A stretch of DNA of 64,000 nucleotides from an uncultured Clostridia bacterium (GTDB taxonomy: Bacteria; Bacillota; Clostridia; Christensenellales; CAG-917): NCBI GenBank assembly GCA_934233745.1, contig CAKQGN010000004.1, positions 62,001 through 126,000 of the forward strand. Reading direction: 5' to 3'. The translations under genes were made by a program, and so were the position numbers. The notes beneath the pieces were generated by a model. It did no database searches. It saw only the letters and a list, made by a program, of their open reading frames with translations, and had not been told where the DNA came from. Numbering within the stretch: position 1 is the stretch's first letter; each line of letters starts with the position of its first letter. This document shows positions 25,325 to 34,690 of the stretch, one piece after another.

Positions 25325-26119
25325 TTACACTTCACCAATGCGCTCGGGTGCATACGCATATTTTGAAAAACGACGGATGTATCTCTTGTTTTGCAAAACG
25401 GTCATAAAGTATGCGCATATAAAAAATCCTGTCGCCAGTAGCAACATCTCGCACAAAAGCAACGCTACTGCGGACGCATATACGTAAGGTTTGTTTGAAA
25501 AAACCGCTTCCCACAACGCTTCGGGACGAAAAATCGGATAGGCGTACCAATCGACGGCTTTGCCCCTGAACAGCGAAAACGCAAGGTACGCAAGCGGAAA
25601 AAGCAACGCTATCGTCGCATTTTCCTTTGGAGATTTCAGTTGCCTGACAGGCATGCAGAAATACAAAATTACCGTAAGCGGCGGAATTATGAAATGATGA
25701 TATACGTTTACGACATTGTTGACGATTGCCCCTCCGTCGTTTTTGTCAAACCACCTCATGCCAAACATTGTCGAGCCTGCATACAAAAACCCGGTTGCGA
25801 AAATGTAAAGCGTCACGCATGTGGCAACGGCACTATTTTCGCACACGCGCTCGAAAGCTTTGACGTTAAACAATTTGCCTATCGACCAAAAAATAAACCA
25901 TAAAGACACAAAAAGGTTTGACTGTATCGTAAAATACGCAAGCCAATTTGCGCCGTCGAGCGTATTGCCGATTTTATTCTCTTCGATGAGCCGCGCAAGA
26001 ATAGGTCTGATTATCGCCTCATACGAACAGCAAATATGCAACACAAAGGCGATATTGACAAGTGCGAGAATTGTAAGAATACAATAGAGCCACTTACTGC
26101 TGAAAATCCTTTCCGACAT
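25325..26119 (-). CDS. Pr6Pr family six-helix membrane protein
   Basis: A 264-residue integral membrane protein with six predicted helices. Family-like features are the ANWLAYFTIQSNLFVSLWF region (about 58-77), a VYHHFIIPPLTVILYF helix near residue 140, and WYAYPIFRPEALWE near 190. The family is found in Actinobacteria and Firmicutes and has no established function. Its ATG follows a GGAGGATATT site. It is monocistronic, convergent with spoVG. Confidence 0.72.
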   Translation of the reverse strand: MSERIFSSKWLYCILTILALVNIAFVLHICCSYEAIIRPILARLIEENKIGNTLDGANWLAYFTIQSNLFVSLWFIFWSIGKLFNVKAFERVCENSAVATCVTLYIFATGFLYAGSTMFGMRWFDKNDGGAIVNNVVNVYHHFIIPPLTVILYFCMPVRQLKSPKENATIALLFPLAYLAFSLFRGKAVDWYAYPIFRPEALWEAVFSNKPYVYASAVALLLCEMLLLATGFFICAYFMTVLQNKRYIRRFSKYAYAPERIGEV

Positions 26120-26292
26120 AATATCCTCCTTGGTTTTTCATCTCTTCCGTTTTGCGAATTCGCCGTATTGCGACATACGTTCATATGCGCAAATACGCAA
26201 TCGTTTATATGTACAATTGTTTTTTCAAACATATGCCGAATCGGTCTTGCTAAAATCGCGTCTTTTTTCGTCTTTGTCCGATACTTTGAAAC

Positions 26293-26318
26293 AAGGCTAC
26301 GGCATGCGCCGTAGCCTT
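26293..26318 (-). terminator. Hairpin terminator after the glycerol/DHAP operon
   Basis: AAGGCTACGGC (26293-26303) and GCCGTAGCCTT (26308-26318) form a perfect 11-bp hairpin 13 bases after the last stop codon of the minus-strand operon. The downstream T-run is weak. Confidence 0.6.
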
Positions 26319-26330
26319 GAAGTGTGATTT

Positions 26331-28043
26331 TTAGAAGTTTGCGGGATGTTCGTCAAGCGCGAGCGTACCGCCGGGGTTGAGCGTGTTGTTGGGATCGAAA
26401 TACGCTTTGAGTGCTTTGAACACTTTGAGTTGTTCCGCCCCGATTGAACCTTCGAGGAATGGCGCAAAGAGTTTGCCGATTCCGTGATGGTGCGAAAGTG
26501 CCGCTCCCGACTTCATGATGGCTTCCAAAATGGAGCTGTGATATTTTTTGAATGCGTCGAGGTCGGTTGTCTTGATGATGAAGATGAAATAGAGGTTTGC
26601 GCCTTGCGGATAGCTGTGGGAAATATGGCAAGTGCAAATTGCGTTCGGCCAAGCCTTGACCACCTTTCTCACCTCGTCATGTACTTTGGGCATATTGTCC
26701 CAATTGACCGCACACTCGAGCGTGTCGATGATGATGCCGTAGTCCTGAATGGTGTCGCGAAGATACGGATCGGAGAATCTGCCATGCTCCCATGACGTCG
26801 TGACATAACCTGTGAGGTAGAGTCCGTGATACTTTCTTGCAATCTTGCGGATGTTGCGATAGATGTTTCTTTGCAGTCCGCTTTCGCCGTCGCAGAAACC
26901 GAGGAGCAAGCATCTCGAATGTTGTTTGTAGCCCTTTGCCGCAAGGAGCGGTTCAAGCGGAGAACCGATGATTCCGTACATATGCGACATCATATCCGTT
27001 TCTTCGGCGTCCGAAAGACGGAATGCCGACGGATGTCCGAATTCGCCTTGCATAACCTCCCTCATAACCGCCATGCCGTCCTCCCACGTCGGGAACATAA
27101 ACGAGAACTTCTTGTGTTTTTTGGAGAGATTGAACACTTTGAGCGTAACTTCCGTAAGGATGCCGAAGCAACCTTCGCTGCCCATCATGATTTGGTCGAT
27201 GTCCGGTCCCGTTGCTTTTCTTGGTGCGCCGTCCGATTTGATTACGCCGATGGGTGTGACGTACTCTTGTTTAAGCACGATGTCCGCCGCACAGCCGTAA
27301 TAGGTGGAGTTTTGTCCCGAGCCTCTTGTGACAACCCATCCGCCCACGCAGGAATACTCGAAAGATTGCGGGAAGTGTCCGCAAGTGTAACGCTTTGTCG
27401 TGCCGAAATTTTCGGGCGCATGATTGAGTATATCTTCAAGTTGCGGACCGCTGATGCCGGGTTGAACGGTGATGGTTTGATTGACTTCGTTGAAAGCAAT
27501 GACTTTGTTGAAGTTTTTGCTGATGTCGATCATGATGTTGGGGCTGACCATCGGTTCCGTGCCGCGCGTGACGGACGATCCGCCCGCATGAACATAAACC
27601 TTGATGCCGTTGTTGTCGGCGTACTTTACGAGGCTTTCGATTTGTGCTTTGTCTGTCGGGTATACGACGATATCGGGCACGTTTTCTACAATACCCTTTC
27701 TCAATCTCATGATGTCGATCATGGTTTTGCCGTATGCAAGGCGCACTCTTTCAAAGTCGTCCGTAGTTGCGTTTTCGGGACCGACAATGACGGTGATTGC
27801 CTCGATTTGTTCTTTTGTAAGCGCACTTTCGACATGTACGTCGACAAGTTGTTCGCCGGTGTCGACCATAGTTTTGAAGTCGTCGTCGCTCAAAGAGAAT
27901 ATGCTTTTGATGAGTTTGTAAAGACCTTCTTTGGGGGCTTTGCACTTGTTGGGATCGCCCCATTTCATGATGGAACGGAAGGATCTGGGATTTGGTGCTT
28001 CGGTGATCCATTTGGGTTCATAGTCTTTGTAGGGTTTTGACAT
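26331..28043 (-). CDS. FAD-linked oxidase, alkyldihydroxyacetonephosphate synthase (AGPS)-like
   Basis: A 570-residue VAO-type flavoprotein. The FAD-binding loop VHAGGSSVTRGT (151-162) and ATGPDIDQIMMGSEGCFGILTE (277-298, read with a break) match the AGPS branch. GHFPQSFEYS (222-231) and GGWVVTRGSGQNS (234-246) are also AGPS-like. Residues equivalent to mammalian AGPS catalytic Arg, Tyr and the triple His appear as R342 (SAFRLSD), Y478 (SHSYPQG) and H518-H520 (LSHHHGIGK). AGPS swaps the acyl group of acyl-DHAP for a fatty alcohol, the first ether-bond step of plasmalogen synthesis. Bacterial members are otherwise annotated as glycolate-oxidase-like. The ATG at 28043 follows GGAGG. It is the last gene of a glycerol/DHAP operon, which fits a DHAP-derived substrate. 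Confidence 0.78.
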   Translation of the reverse strand: MSKPYKDYEPKWITEAPNPRSFRSIMKWGDPNKCKAPKEGLYKLIKSIFSLSDDDFKTMVDTGEQLVDVHVESALTKEQIEAITVIVGPENATTDDFERVRLAYGKTMIDIMRLRKGIVENVPDIVVYPTDKAQIESLVKYADNNGIKVYVHAGGSSVTRGTEPMVSPNIMIDISKNFNKVIAFNEVNQTITVQPGISGPQLEDILNHAPENFGTTKRYTCGHFPQSFEYSCVGGWVVTRGSGQNSTYYGCAADIVLKQEYVTPIGVIKSDGAPRKATGPDIDQIMMGSEGCFGILTEVTLKVFNLSKKHKKFSFMFPTWEDGMAVMREVMQGEFGHPSAFRLSDAEETDMMSHMYGIIGSPLEPLLAAKGYKQHSRCLLLGFCDGESGLQRNIYRNIRKIARKYHGLYLTGYVTTSWEHGRFSDPYLRDTIQDYGIIIDTLECAVNWDNMPKVHDEVRKVVKAWPNAICTCHISHSYPQGANLYFIFIIKTTDLDAFKKYHSSILEAIMKSGAALSHHHGIGKLFAPFLEGSIGAEQLKVFKALKAYFDPNNTLNPGGTLALDEHPANF

Positions 28044-28117
28044 AGTTTTCCTCCAAACTGCGATTTTATCATACATTTTTCGACAGATAAAACCGCGATA
28101 TATTCATTTTTTTATTT

Positions 28118-29695
28118 TTATTTTTTGGCGCCGTCCGCTTTGGCTTCACGGAGAATATGTTTCAAATCGTCATAAAGGCGTTTGTTGTTGGGGTAGATTT
28201 TGCGGTATATTCTTCTATACAGTTTTTCATAGAGTTCATGCTCTTTCATATCGGGTTTGAACTCTGCCGAAATATGAACCATATTATTTGCGGCGTCTTC
28301 AAACGACTTGTAAACGCCAAGTCCCGTAAAAGCGGTGATTGCCGCGCCGAGCGAGGACGTTTCATACGTTTGCGCGCGTCTGACGGGGATTCCCATAATG
28401 TTTGCGGTGATTTGACATATCTCGTCGCTTTCGCTTCCGCCGCCCGAAACCGCAATAAACTTGACGTCTATTTTGGTCTTGCGTTGTATGGACAGGAGTC
28501 CGTCGTAAAGGCCGTACGCAATGCCTTCGATGATTGCTCTGTAAATGTGGATTCTCGTATGGCAATCCGCAAACCCGAGGATTGCGCCTCTTGCCGTCGG
28601 GTGTTTGATACCCGGCGTCCAGTACGGTTGCAAAATGAGTCCTTCGCAGCCTGCCGGGACGTCTTTGAGGTGTCTGTTCAAGAGTTCCTCCGCAGAAATG
28701 CCGATTTCTTGCGCCTCTTTGACTTCTTTGTGTGCGAACTCGTTTTTGAACCAGGATATCATCCAGTATCCGCGGTAAATCTCTATTTCGGGGTTATACT
28801 TGCCGGGCAGCACCGCTGGATATGTAGGCACAAACGGCTCGGTTTCGATATACTTGTCGGTGGTCATTTGCACGGTTGCCGTCGTGCCGAGAGAGAGCGA
28901 CGCTCCCGTTGAATCGACGCAACCCGATCCGAGCGTTTCGCACCCTTTGTCCGAGCCTGACGCTATAACGGGCGTTCCTTCCTTGATGCCGAGGTCGAGG
29001 CTTGCCTCTTTTGTTATGTAGCCGACAATCTCGCCCGGTTCGATGAGATCGCACATGTTCTCCGCTTTGAGATCGAATATCGGTGCGGTGATTGCTTTGG
29101 GCGATTGCCATGTCTTGTTTTTGTAGTCGAACGGAATATGCCCGATTTGGTTTGCGACGGAATCTTTCATAACGCCCGTAAGACGATATGTAATCCAGCC
29201 CGAAAACATCAAAAACTTGTGCATTTTTGCCCAAACTTCGGGCTCGTACTCATGCACCCAGTTGCATGCCGACGCCTTGCATTGCGCTGCGGCAAGGTCA
29301 TATAGATTGAGCATGCGCAAAAGTGATTTGAAGCCTTTGCCGAATCTTGTTTTGTCGGCGTCTTTGACCTCTCTTTGGTCGAGCCAAAGTATGATGTCGC
29401 GCAAGGGTTTGCCGTCCTTGTCGACGATGACCGCCGTATCTCGTATGGTCGTTACGGCAACGCCTTGTATGTCGTCCCATAGGTCGGAGCATTTTTCTTT
29501 AAGTCCGTTTGTGGCTTCTTTGAGCCTGTCCCAATAGAACTCAGGAGTTTGCTCCGCCCAACCTATATCCTTTGAAAAATAAGGCTGTTTGAAGTGGACT
29601 TTCATTTTTCCGTAGTCCTTGCCGTGCTTGTCGAAAAGCATTGCTCGCACGCTCTGCGTGCCGAAATCGATTGTTAGTACAAGTGGTTTTCTCAT
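28118..29695 (-). CDS. FGGY family carbohydrate kinase (glycerol/pentulose kinase-like)
   Basis: A 525-residue ASKHA kinase. It opens with LTIDFGTQSVRAMLFD (7-22); the GGWAEQ-type segment DIGWAEQTPEFYW, the second nucleotide motif SLGTTATVQM (about 270) and the C-terminal AVSGGGSESDEICQITAN (about 430) identify FGGY enzymes. FGGY members phosphorylate glycerol, xylulose, ribulose, gluconate and others. The neighbours (GlpA-like dehydrogenase and DUF1667) favour glycerol or a glycerol-like triol, but the sequence does not look like classical GlpK, so the substrate is left open. It starts 53 bases after the DUF1667 gene. Confidence 0.82.
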   Translation of the reverse strand: MRKPLVLTIDFGTQSVRAMLFDKHGKDYGKMKVHFKQPYFSKDIGWAEQTPEFYWDRLKEATNGLKEKCSDLWDDIQGVAVTTIRDTAVIVDKDGKPLRDIILWLDQREVKDADKTRFGKGFKSLLRMLNLYDLAAAQCKASACNWVHEYEPEVWAKMHKFLMFSGWITYRLTGVMKDSVANQIGHIPFDYKNKTWQSPKAITAPIFDLKAENMCDLIEPGEIVGYITKEASLDLGIKEGTPVIASGSDKGCETLGSGCVDSTGASLSLGTTATVQMTTDKYIETEPFVPTYPAVLPGKYNPEIEIYRGYWMISWFKNEFAHKEVKEAQEIGISAEELLNRHLKDVPAGCEGLILQPYWTPGIKHPTARGAILGFADCHTRIHIYRAIIEGIAYGLYDGLLSIQRKTKIDVKFIAVSGGGSESDEICQITANIMGIPVRRAQTYETSSLGAAITAFTGLGVYKSFEDAANNMVHISAEFKPDMKEHELYEKLYRRIYRKIYPNNKRLYDDLKHILREAKADGAKK

Positions 29696-29748
29696 AATTT
29701 TCCTTTATGGTTGCGCAAAACGGTTTCCCGTCCGCTTTGCGACAAAAT

Positions 29749-30084
29749 TCAATAAATGCTTGCGGTTGCGATAAGATTGACGTCTGTGCCGCAAATTCCT
29801 TTCAGCACGACATCGCCTCTATGCAGTTTTTTGTTGACGACAACCGCATTGATTTGTTTCATAAGTTCGTCGATTTTATCTTTGGGGATTTCCCCGTCCG
29901 TTCTCACGGGAAGCACCGGAAAATCCGCAAAAGTCGTTGCGACGGTGGAGCAGACCGAACGCATAGGGCAAGTCGTTTCGCTCACCGCAAACGCTTCTCC
30001 CCTTTTGCAGCCGTTGCCGCTGACAACGCCGTTTTCTATATTGATTCTGCACCCGCGCGGGCATACGATACATACGAGTTCCAT
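29749..30084 (-). CDS. DUF1667 cysteine-rich protein
   Basis: A 111-residue protein starting MELVCIVCPRGCRI, with further Cys at GNGCKRGE, TTCPMRSVC and GICGTD. The spacing suggests an iron-sulfur or zinc site. DUF1667 genes are a recurrent third partner of GlpA-like and NAD(P)/FAD oxidoreductase genes in anaerobes, where they may replace GlpC as an electron-carrier subunit. The ATG at 30084 has GGAGG upstream and shares one base with the preceding stop (TAATG). The function itself is not established. Confidence 0.85.
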   Translation of the reverse strand: MELVCIVCPRGCRINIENGVVSGNGCKRGEAFAVSETTCPMRSVCSTVATTFADFPVLPVRTDGEIPKDKIDELMKQINAVVVNKKLHRGDVVLKGICGTDVNLIATASIY

Positions 30085-31331
30085 TATCTTTCCTCCACTC
30101 TGACTTCCACTTTGCTTCCCTCTTTTATGCCGCAAGAGGCAAAGTCAAGTTCGATACGTTGCATTTCGGGCGGGCGCAAGAAAGCAAAATTCTTTTTGAA
30201 CGCCTCGTTGCCGTCCACGCTGACGTACAGCGTTGCTTTGTCCATATCCTTTGCGGCGCGGAAGAAGAACACAACCTTGTCGCAAGGTTTGCCAAGGTCG
30301 ATTCTGTGCGGCACAAAACTCAAAAGTCCCTTGCCTTTTTCTATACGAACGCACTTGCCCGACGGTTTGAATCCCACTGCGTTTGCACCCGCATCTTTTG
30401 CACATTCTGACACATAATCTACCAAATCGAACACATTAAGTGCGTTTCCTGCCGAAAACACGCCGTCTATGGACGACATATAGGTCTGGTCGCAATCCGC
30501 TCCCTTTGTGAGAGGATTTATCTTGACTCCGATAGATTCGGCAAGTTCGTTTTCGGGGATAAGTCCGACAGAAAGAATGAGTGCGTCGCAATCGATACGT
30601 CTTTGAGTGCCGTCGATAGGTTGCATTTTGTCGTCTACCTTTGCAACTTCAACCGCTTCGAGCCTGTCCTGACCGAACACTCTCGTCACCGTGTGCGAAA
30701 GATAAAGCGGTATGTTGAAATCATGCAGACATTGGTGAATGTTTCTCGTAAGTCCGCTGGGTGTGGGCTTGACTTCGTACACGCCCTCGACCTGCGCTCC
30801 TTCGAGAGTAAGTCGTCTTGCCATGATGAGTCCGATGTCGCCGCTTCCCAAAATCACGCATTTTTTGGTGGGAAGTTTTCCTTGCAGGTTGACAAAGTTT
30901 TGCGCCGTACCCGCTGTGAATACGCCTGCGGGGCGAGTGCCTTGGATAAGGACTTGCTTTGCGGTGCGCTCTCTGCAACCGGTGGCAAGCACGAGTGCTT
31001 TGGCAAAGAATTTTTCAATGCCGTCCTTGGACACTGCGGTGATTTCAAAACCGCCGTCCTTCTTTTCTATTCTCGTCACGAAAGTAAACGTAAAAGTGTC
31101 TATGTCGAGTTCTCTGACAAAATCTATATATCTCTCGCTGTATTCGGGGCCTGCGAGTTTTTCTCCGAAACGAATAAGACCAAACCCGTCATGCACGCAT
31201 TGTTTCAAGATTCCGCCGAGGCGAGCCTCTCTTTCTATAATTGCGACTTTGCCGCCTTTGAGGCATGCGCTTTGCGCCGCCGAAAGACCTGCGGGGCCGC
31301 CGCCGATAACCACTACGTCATAATTGCGCAT
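30084..31331 (-). CDS. NAD(P)/FAD-dependent oxidoreductase of the anaerobic glycerol-3-phosphate dehydrogenase cluster
   Basis: A 415-residue pyridine nucleotide-disulfide-type flavoprotein. The FAD motif VVVIGGGPAGLSAAQ is at about 5-19, GCRERT lies near residue 130, and the NAD(P) motif ILGSGDIGLIMARRL near 165; the last 90 residues are a small beta domain. It would pass electrons between the GlpA-like subunit, the DUF1667 protein and NAD(P). The start at 31331 follows AGGAGG; it lies one base after the GlpA-like stop. No CxxC redox pair of the thioredoxin-reductase kind was seen. Confidence 0.85.
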   Translation of the reverse strand: MRNYDVVVIGGGPAGLSAAQSACLKGGKVAIIEREARLGGILKQCVHDGFGLIRFGEKLAGPEYSERYIDFVRELDIDTFTFTFVTRIEKKDGGFEITAVSKDGIEKFFAKALVLATGCRERTAKQVLIQGTRPAGVFTAGTAQNFVNLQGKLPTKKCVILGSGDIGLIMARRLTLEGAQVEGVYEVKPTPSGLTRNIHQCLHDFNIPLYLSHTVTRVFGQDRLEAVEVAKVDDKMQPIDGTQRRIDCDALILSVGLIPENELAESIGVKINPLTKGADCDQTYMSSIDGVFSAGNALNVFDLVDYVSECAKDAGANAVGFKPSGKCVRIEKGKGLLSFVPHRIDLGKPCDKVVFFFRAAKDMDKATLYVSVDGNEAFKKNFAFLRPPEMQRIELDFASCGIKEGSKVEVRVEER

Positions 31332-31332
31332 A

Positions 31333-33069
31333 TCAGTTTTCCTCCTTGGCATTGCCCTTGGTGTTTCCGTAAACGATGACGCTGCCCTCGTCGCCTTTGA
31401 GAACGTCCTCTATTGCTATCCCCTCATGCTCGGCAATTATTTTTGCAACGAGCGGAGAACAGAAACCGCCCTGACATCTTCCCATGCCGGGACGCACTCT
31501 GCGCTTGATGCCGTCGATTGTGGCAACTTTGAGCGGACTTTCGAGCGCGTCGATAATTTCGCCCTTGCTCACTTCCTCACAGCGACAGATAATCTCGCCG
31601 TATTCGGGATTTTGGGCGATATACTTCGCTCTTTCCTCGTCTTTGAGGTTTGCAAGCCTCGGTGTATGCTTATAAACAGGATTGAAATCCGATTTTTCTT
31701 TGACTTTCAAATCCTCTTTTATCCAGTTTCTGATGTCAACCGCAATGGCGGGAGCGGCGGTGATGCCCGGCGATTGAATGCCTGCCGCCTCATAAATATT
31801 TTTGGTGAACATACCGCGTCTGACCACGAAATCTTCTTCATAGGTTGCCGCGCGCGTACCCGAAAAATAGGTTATGATATCGCCCTTGTTGAGCATCGGT
31901 TGGGCGAGTTTTTGCTTTTTGATTATATTGTCGATGTCTTTTATGCTTGTGGAATAATCTTCTCTCGAGGGCACTTCGTGTGCGTCGGGGCCAACCAAAA
32001 TATTGCCGTCGATTGTACGCATAACGCCGCCGCCCTTGGTGTGACCGACTTCCTCTTGCTTGTCGGGTTGAGCCTCTTTGGGCAGAGGTGCGAAATAACT
32101 TCTTGCATATGAGGATAGCGCATACCCGACTTTCTTTTTGTCCAGAATGATGTCCGTGCCTTTTCTCGGGTGAATGGTAAACGTTCTGTCCCCTGCCATA
32201 TCGGCGATGACGTCGCTGTACACGCCGGCGCAGTTGACAACCGCACGAGGATATATATCGCCGCGATTTGTATGCACGCACACGACTTTGTCGCCCTTGA
32301 TGTCCATACCCTCAACATAGGTGTTGAGCGACACTCTTGCGCCGTTTTGAATTGCATTGTCGCAAAGCGCGATAGTCGTCTTGTACGGCGAAACCATGCC
32401 TGCGCTTGCCATATACATACCGCCCTTTGCCCACGCCGGAGGATTTGGTTCGATTTTTTTGATTTCCTCTTTGCCGACGTACCTTACGCCTTCGACGCCG
32501 AGGATTTTTGCTTTCAAAAGGAAAAGAGGCGGAATAATCGTATTTTCCCAACCGGTTGAGAAAATGAACATCTGCGCCCAACGCTTGAAAGACAAGCCGA
32601 GGTCTTTTGCAAGCTGAGTGTACAATCTGTTGCCTTCAAGGACATATTTGAGCTTTTGCTGACCTTTGTGCAAGTCAATGCCGGGGTGGATACACCCGTC
32701 GTTGCGAGAGGACGCTCCGCAAGCCACGTCGTTTGACTTTTCAACGAGAAGAACGTCGAGTTTCAAACGAGAAAGCTCTCTTGCCACGGCGCAACCGACA
32801 ATACCGCCGCCGACGATAAGCACGTCGGGTTTTTGCCCCGAAAGCGCATCGTCTTTGAGCGTGGGCTTTTTAGGCTCTTCGTAAAAGCCTTTGAGCCTTA
32901 TGTCGTTGACAACGCCCAGCGAGCCTTTGCATACCGCCGCTTTGCCGCACTTGTAAATATCCGTCCAATTGTCAAGTTCTCCCGTGAGCCTTACGCACCC
33001 GCGGTAGTTTTCGACTTTGACGGACGGGGCGATTTTATTGACTGCCCTGCGTATCTTTGCCAAATTCAT
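31333..33069 (-). CDS. glpA: GlpA-like FAD-dependent glycerol-3-phosphate dehydrogenase with BON-like N-terminus and BFD [2Fe-2S] tail
   Basis: A 578-residue flavoprotein. Residues 12-60 have a BON-like pattern (VENYRGCVRLTGELDNW, VVNDIRLKG). The FAD Rossmann motif IVGGGIVGCAVARELS spans 85-100, and SSRNDGCIHPGID is the DAO-family G3P site region. The C-terminal BFD-like domain has four Cys (C495, C497, C532, C537) for a 2Fe-2S cluster. It would oxidise sn-glycerol 3-phosphate to DHAP and hand electrons to the FAD partner encoded next. The 5' end overlaps the acyl-CoA ligase-like gene by 35 bases, so the two are translationally linked. A 2-hydroxyglutarate-type activity is a less likely alternative. 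Confidence 0.82.
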   Translation of the reverse strand: MNLAKIRRAVNKIAPSVKVENYRGCVRLTGELDNWTDIYKCGKAAVCKGSLGVVNDIRLKGFYEEPKKPTLKDDALSGQKPDVLIVGGGIVGCAVARELSRLKLDVLLVEKSNDVACGASSRNDGCIHPGIDLHKGQQKLKYVLEGNRLYTQLAKDLGLSFKRWAQMFIFSTGWENTIIPPLFLLKAKILGVEGVRYVGKEEIKKIEPNPPAWAKGGMYMASAGMVSPYKTTIALCDNAIQNGARVSLNTYVEGMDIKGDKVVCVHTNRGDIYPRAVVNCAGVYSDVIADMAGDRTFTIHPRKGTDIILDKKKVGYALSSYARSYFAPLPKEAQPDKQEEVGHTKGGGVMRTIDGNILVGPDAHEVPSREDYSTSIKDIDNIIKKQKLAQPMLNKGDIITYFSGTRAATYEEDFVVRRGMFTKNIYEAAGIQSPGITAAPAIAVDIRNWIKEDLKVKEKSDFNPVYKHTPRLANLKDEERAKYIAQNPEYGEIICRCEEVSKGEIIDALESPLKVATIDGIKRRVRPGMGRCQGGFCSPLVAKIIAEHEGIAIEDVLKGDEGSVIVYGNTKGNAKEEN

Positions 33070-34573
33070 AATTTAATCCCTCTATATTTATTTTACCTAT
33101 TTTAGTGCGCGGAAATTTGTCCACACATTGCACTTCCCTTGGTTTGTTCCAATGGGACATGCGTTTTGAAATGTGGTTTATCACCGCTTGTTTTTGAGCG
33201 TCGGTAAGCTGACCTTCAACCAACAGTTTGATGTACGGCTTGCCGCCTACTCTATACTCGATGCAAGCGCAATCGCCCACAAACGGCAACTCGCCCGCAA
33301 TTCTTTCAATCTCGCTCGGAAACACGTTGATGCCCGAGATTTTTATGAGCCTCTTTTTTCTGCCCATAAAGAACAGCCTTCCCGTTTCGTCGATTCTGAA
33401 ATAGTCGCCCGTGCGCACCCATGTTTTACCGTCGATGGATATAAGAGCTGTTTTTGTCGCTTCTTCGTCGCCGACATATCCGCTCATAATTTGGTCTGCG
33501 GCAACGAGAAGTTCTCCGACTTTTCCGCAAGCGACTTCTTTGAGATTTTCGTCCACGACACGAACATCGACCTCGTTTATGGGTTTGCCTACCGAACCCG
33601 ACACGAAATCGCGTTTAGACACCGCGCAGACGCTGGCTGTTTCCGTAAGTCCGTACCCCGGCGACAGAACTCCTTTGCCGCCGCACTCTTTCATCCTGGC
33701 GTCGAATTTATGCACCAGTTCCTCGCTTACGAGGTCGCCGCCGACATAAATATCCTCGATGCACGAGATGTTGTCGCCCGAAAACTCGTCCTCTGCCAAC
33801 AACTTCTGCATCATGCGCGGCACTGCAATCATTGTGGTTATGCGATTTTTTGCAATGACTTTGATCGTATTTTTCGCTCTGAAAATCGGCAACAATACCG
33901 ACCGCATGTTTGTGGATATAGACGCATGTACGCCCACGCAAAGCCCGAAACCGTGAAACATCGGAAGTGCGGCAAGCATTGCGTTTTTTTCCGAAAACTT
34001 ATCGCCCAGATATTGCAAAAGATTGCCTGCCATTGCGTTTGCGGCGCGAGAGGATATCGCAACCGTTTTAGGCTCGCCCGTCGTCCCGCCCGACTGCATA
34101 TAAAAAACAATCTCTTCGCCGTCGCCGTGAAACGGTTTGAAATCTCCTTTGCAAGGAAGCCCCAAAAAATCATAAATTCCGAAGTGACAAACAATGCGTC
34201 TTGCCCCTTTTGACTTTGGAAAATACGCACATTGATTGATGTCGCTCAAAAAAACCGCTTTGGGTTTTAGTTTGTCAAACGCCGCTCCGAATTCGTCGGC
34301 GGACAGTTTCGGATGAATCATAGACGCAATCGCGCCTATCCTGGAACACGCATAAACCGCAATCACCGCTTGTCTGATGTTGGGAAGAGCAATCATAACG
34401 ACGTCGCCTTTGCCTACTCTAAGACGAGCAAGCCCGCCGGCAACTCTGTCTATCTGCTTAAAAAAGGTTGCAAAGCTCATTTTGTGCGCACCGTGAACAA
34501 CGGCAATGTCTTCGTCGTGTTTTTTGCGGTAATCGCGCATGAAGTCATATAAGCTTTTGTGAACGTCAACCAT
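33035..34573 (-). CDS. AMP-binding acyl-CoA ligase-like enzyme
   Basis: A 512-residue adenylate-forming enzyme. The P-loop is MQSGGTTGEPKTVA (about 160-173); the A5 motif GLTETASVCAVS and A7 WVRTGDYFRID are present, followed by the hinge and A8 region KRLIKISGINVFPSEIE. The catalytic Lys is in PRTKIGKINI near the C-terminus. It would activate a carboxylic acid, probably a fatty acid, as acyl-AMP and then acyl-CoA. It leads the operon and overlaps the GlpA-like gene by 35 bases. There is no ribosome site and a consensus promoter ends seven bases before the ATG, so the message appears leaderless. The substrate is unknown. Confidence 0.84.
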   Translation of the reverse strand: MVDVHKSLYDFMRDYRKKHDEDIAVVHGAHKMSFATFFKQIDRVAGGLARLRVGKGDVVMIALPNIRQAVIAVYACSRIGAIASMIHPKLSADEFGAAFDKLKPKAVFLSDINQCAYFPKSKGARRIVCHFGIYDFLGLPCKGDFKPFHGDGEEIVFYMQSGGTTGEPKTVAISSRAANAMAGNLLQYLGDKFSEKNAMLAALPMFHGFGLCVGVHASISTNMRSVLLPIFRAKNTIKVIAKNRITTMIAVPRMMQKLLAEDEFSGDNISCIEDIYVGGDLVSEELVHKFDARMKECGGKGVLSPGYGLTETASVCAVSKRDFVSGSVGKPINEVDVRVVDENLKEVACGKVGELLVAADQIMSGYVGDEEATKTALISIDGKTWVRTGDYFRIDETGRLFFMGRKKRLIKISGINVFPSEIERIAGELPFVGDCACIEYRVGGKPYIKLLVEGQLTDAQKQAVINHISKRMSHWNKPREVQCVDKFPRTKIGKINIEGLNYEFGKDTQGSQ

Positions 34574-34580
34574 ATTGGAA

Positions 34581-34609
34581 ATTATACATTATCATACACT
34601 TGTCGTCAA
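34581..34609 (-). promoter_or_regulatory. Leaderless promoter of the glycerol/DHAP operon
   Basis: On the minus strand TTGACG (34609-34604), 17 bases, TATAAT (34586-34581), then TTCCAAT and the ATG at 34573. The predicted start coincides with the ATG, and no Shine-Dalgarno exists. Confidence 0.65.
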
Positions 34610-34690
34610 TATTGATTTTCGCAAAAAGGGTTCTTTTGACACGTTTTATCCAAAAAGTTTTATCACATCGAAAAAAGTTTATCGATTTGG

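Noticed and set aside
26826..28040. Plus-strand 404-codon open frame opposite the AGPS-like gene
   Set aside because: Antisense shadow; the minus-strand protein has complete family motifs.
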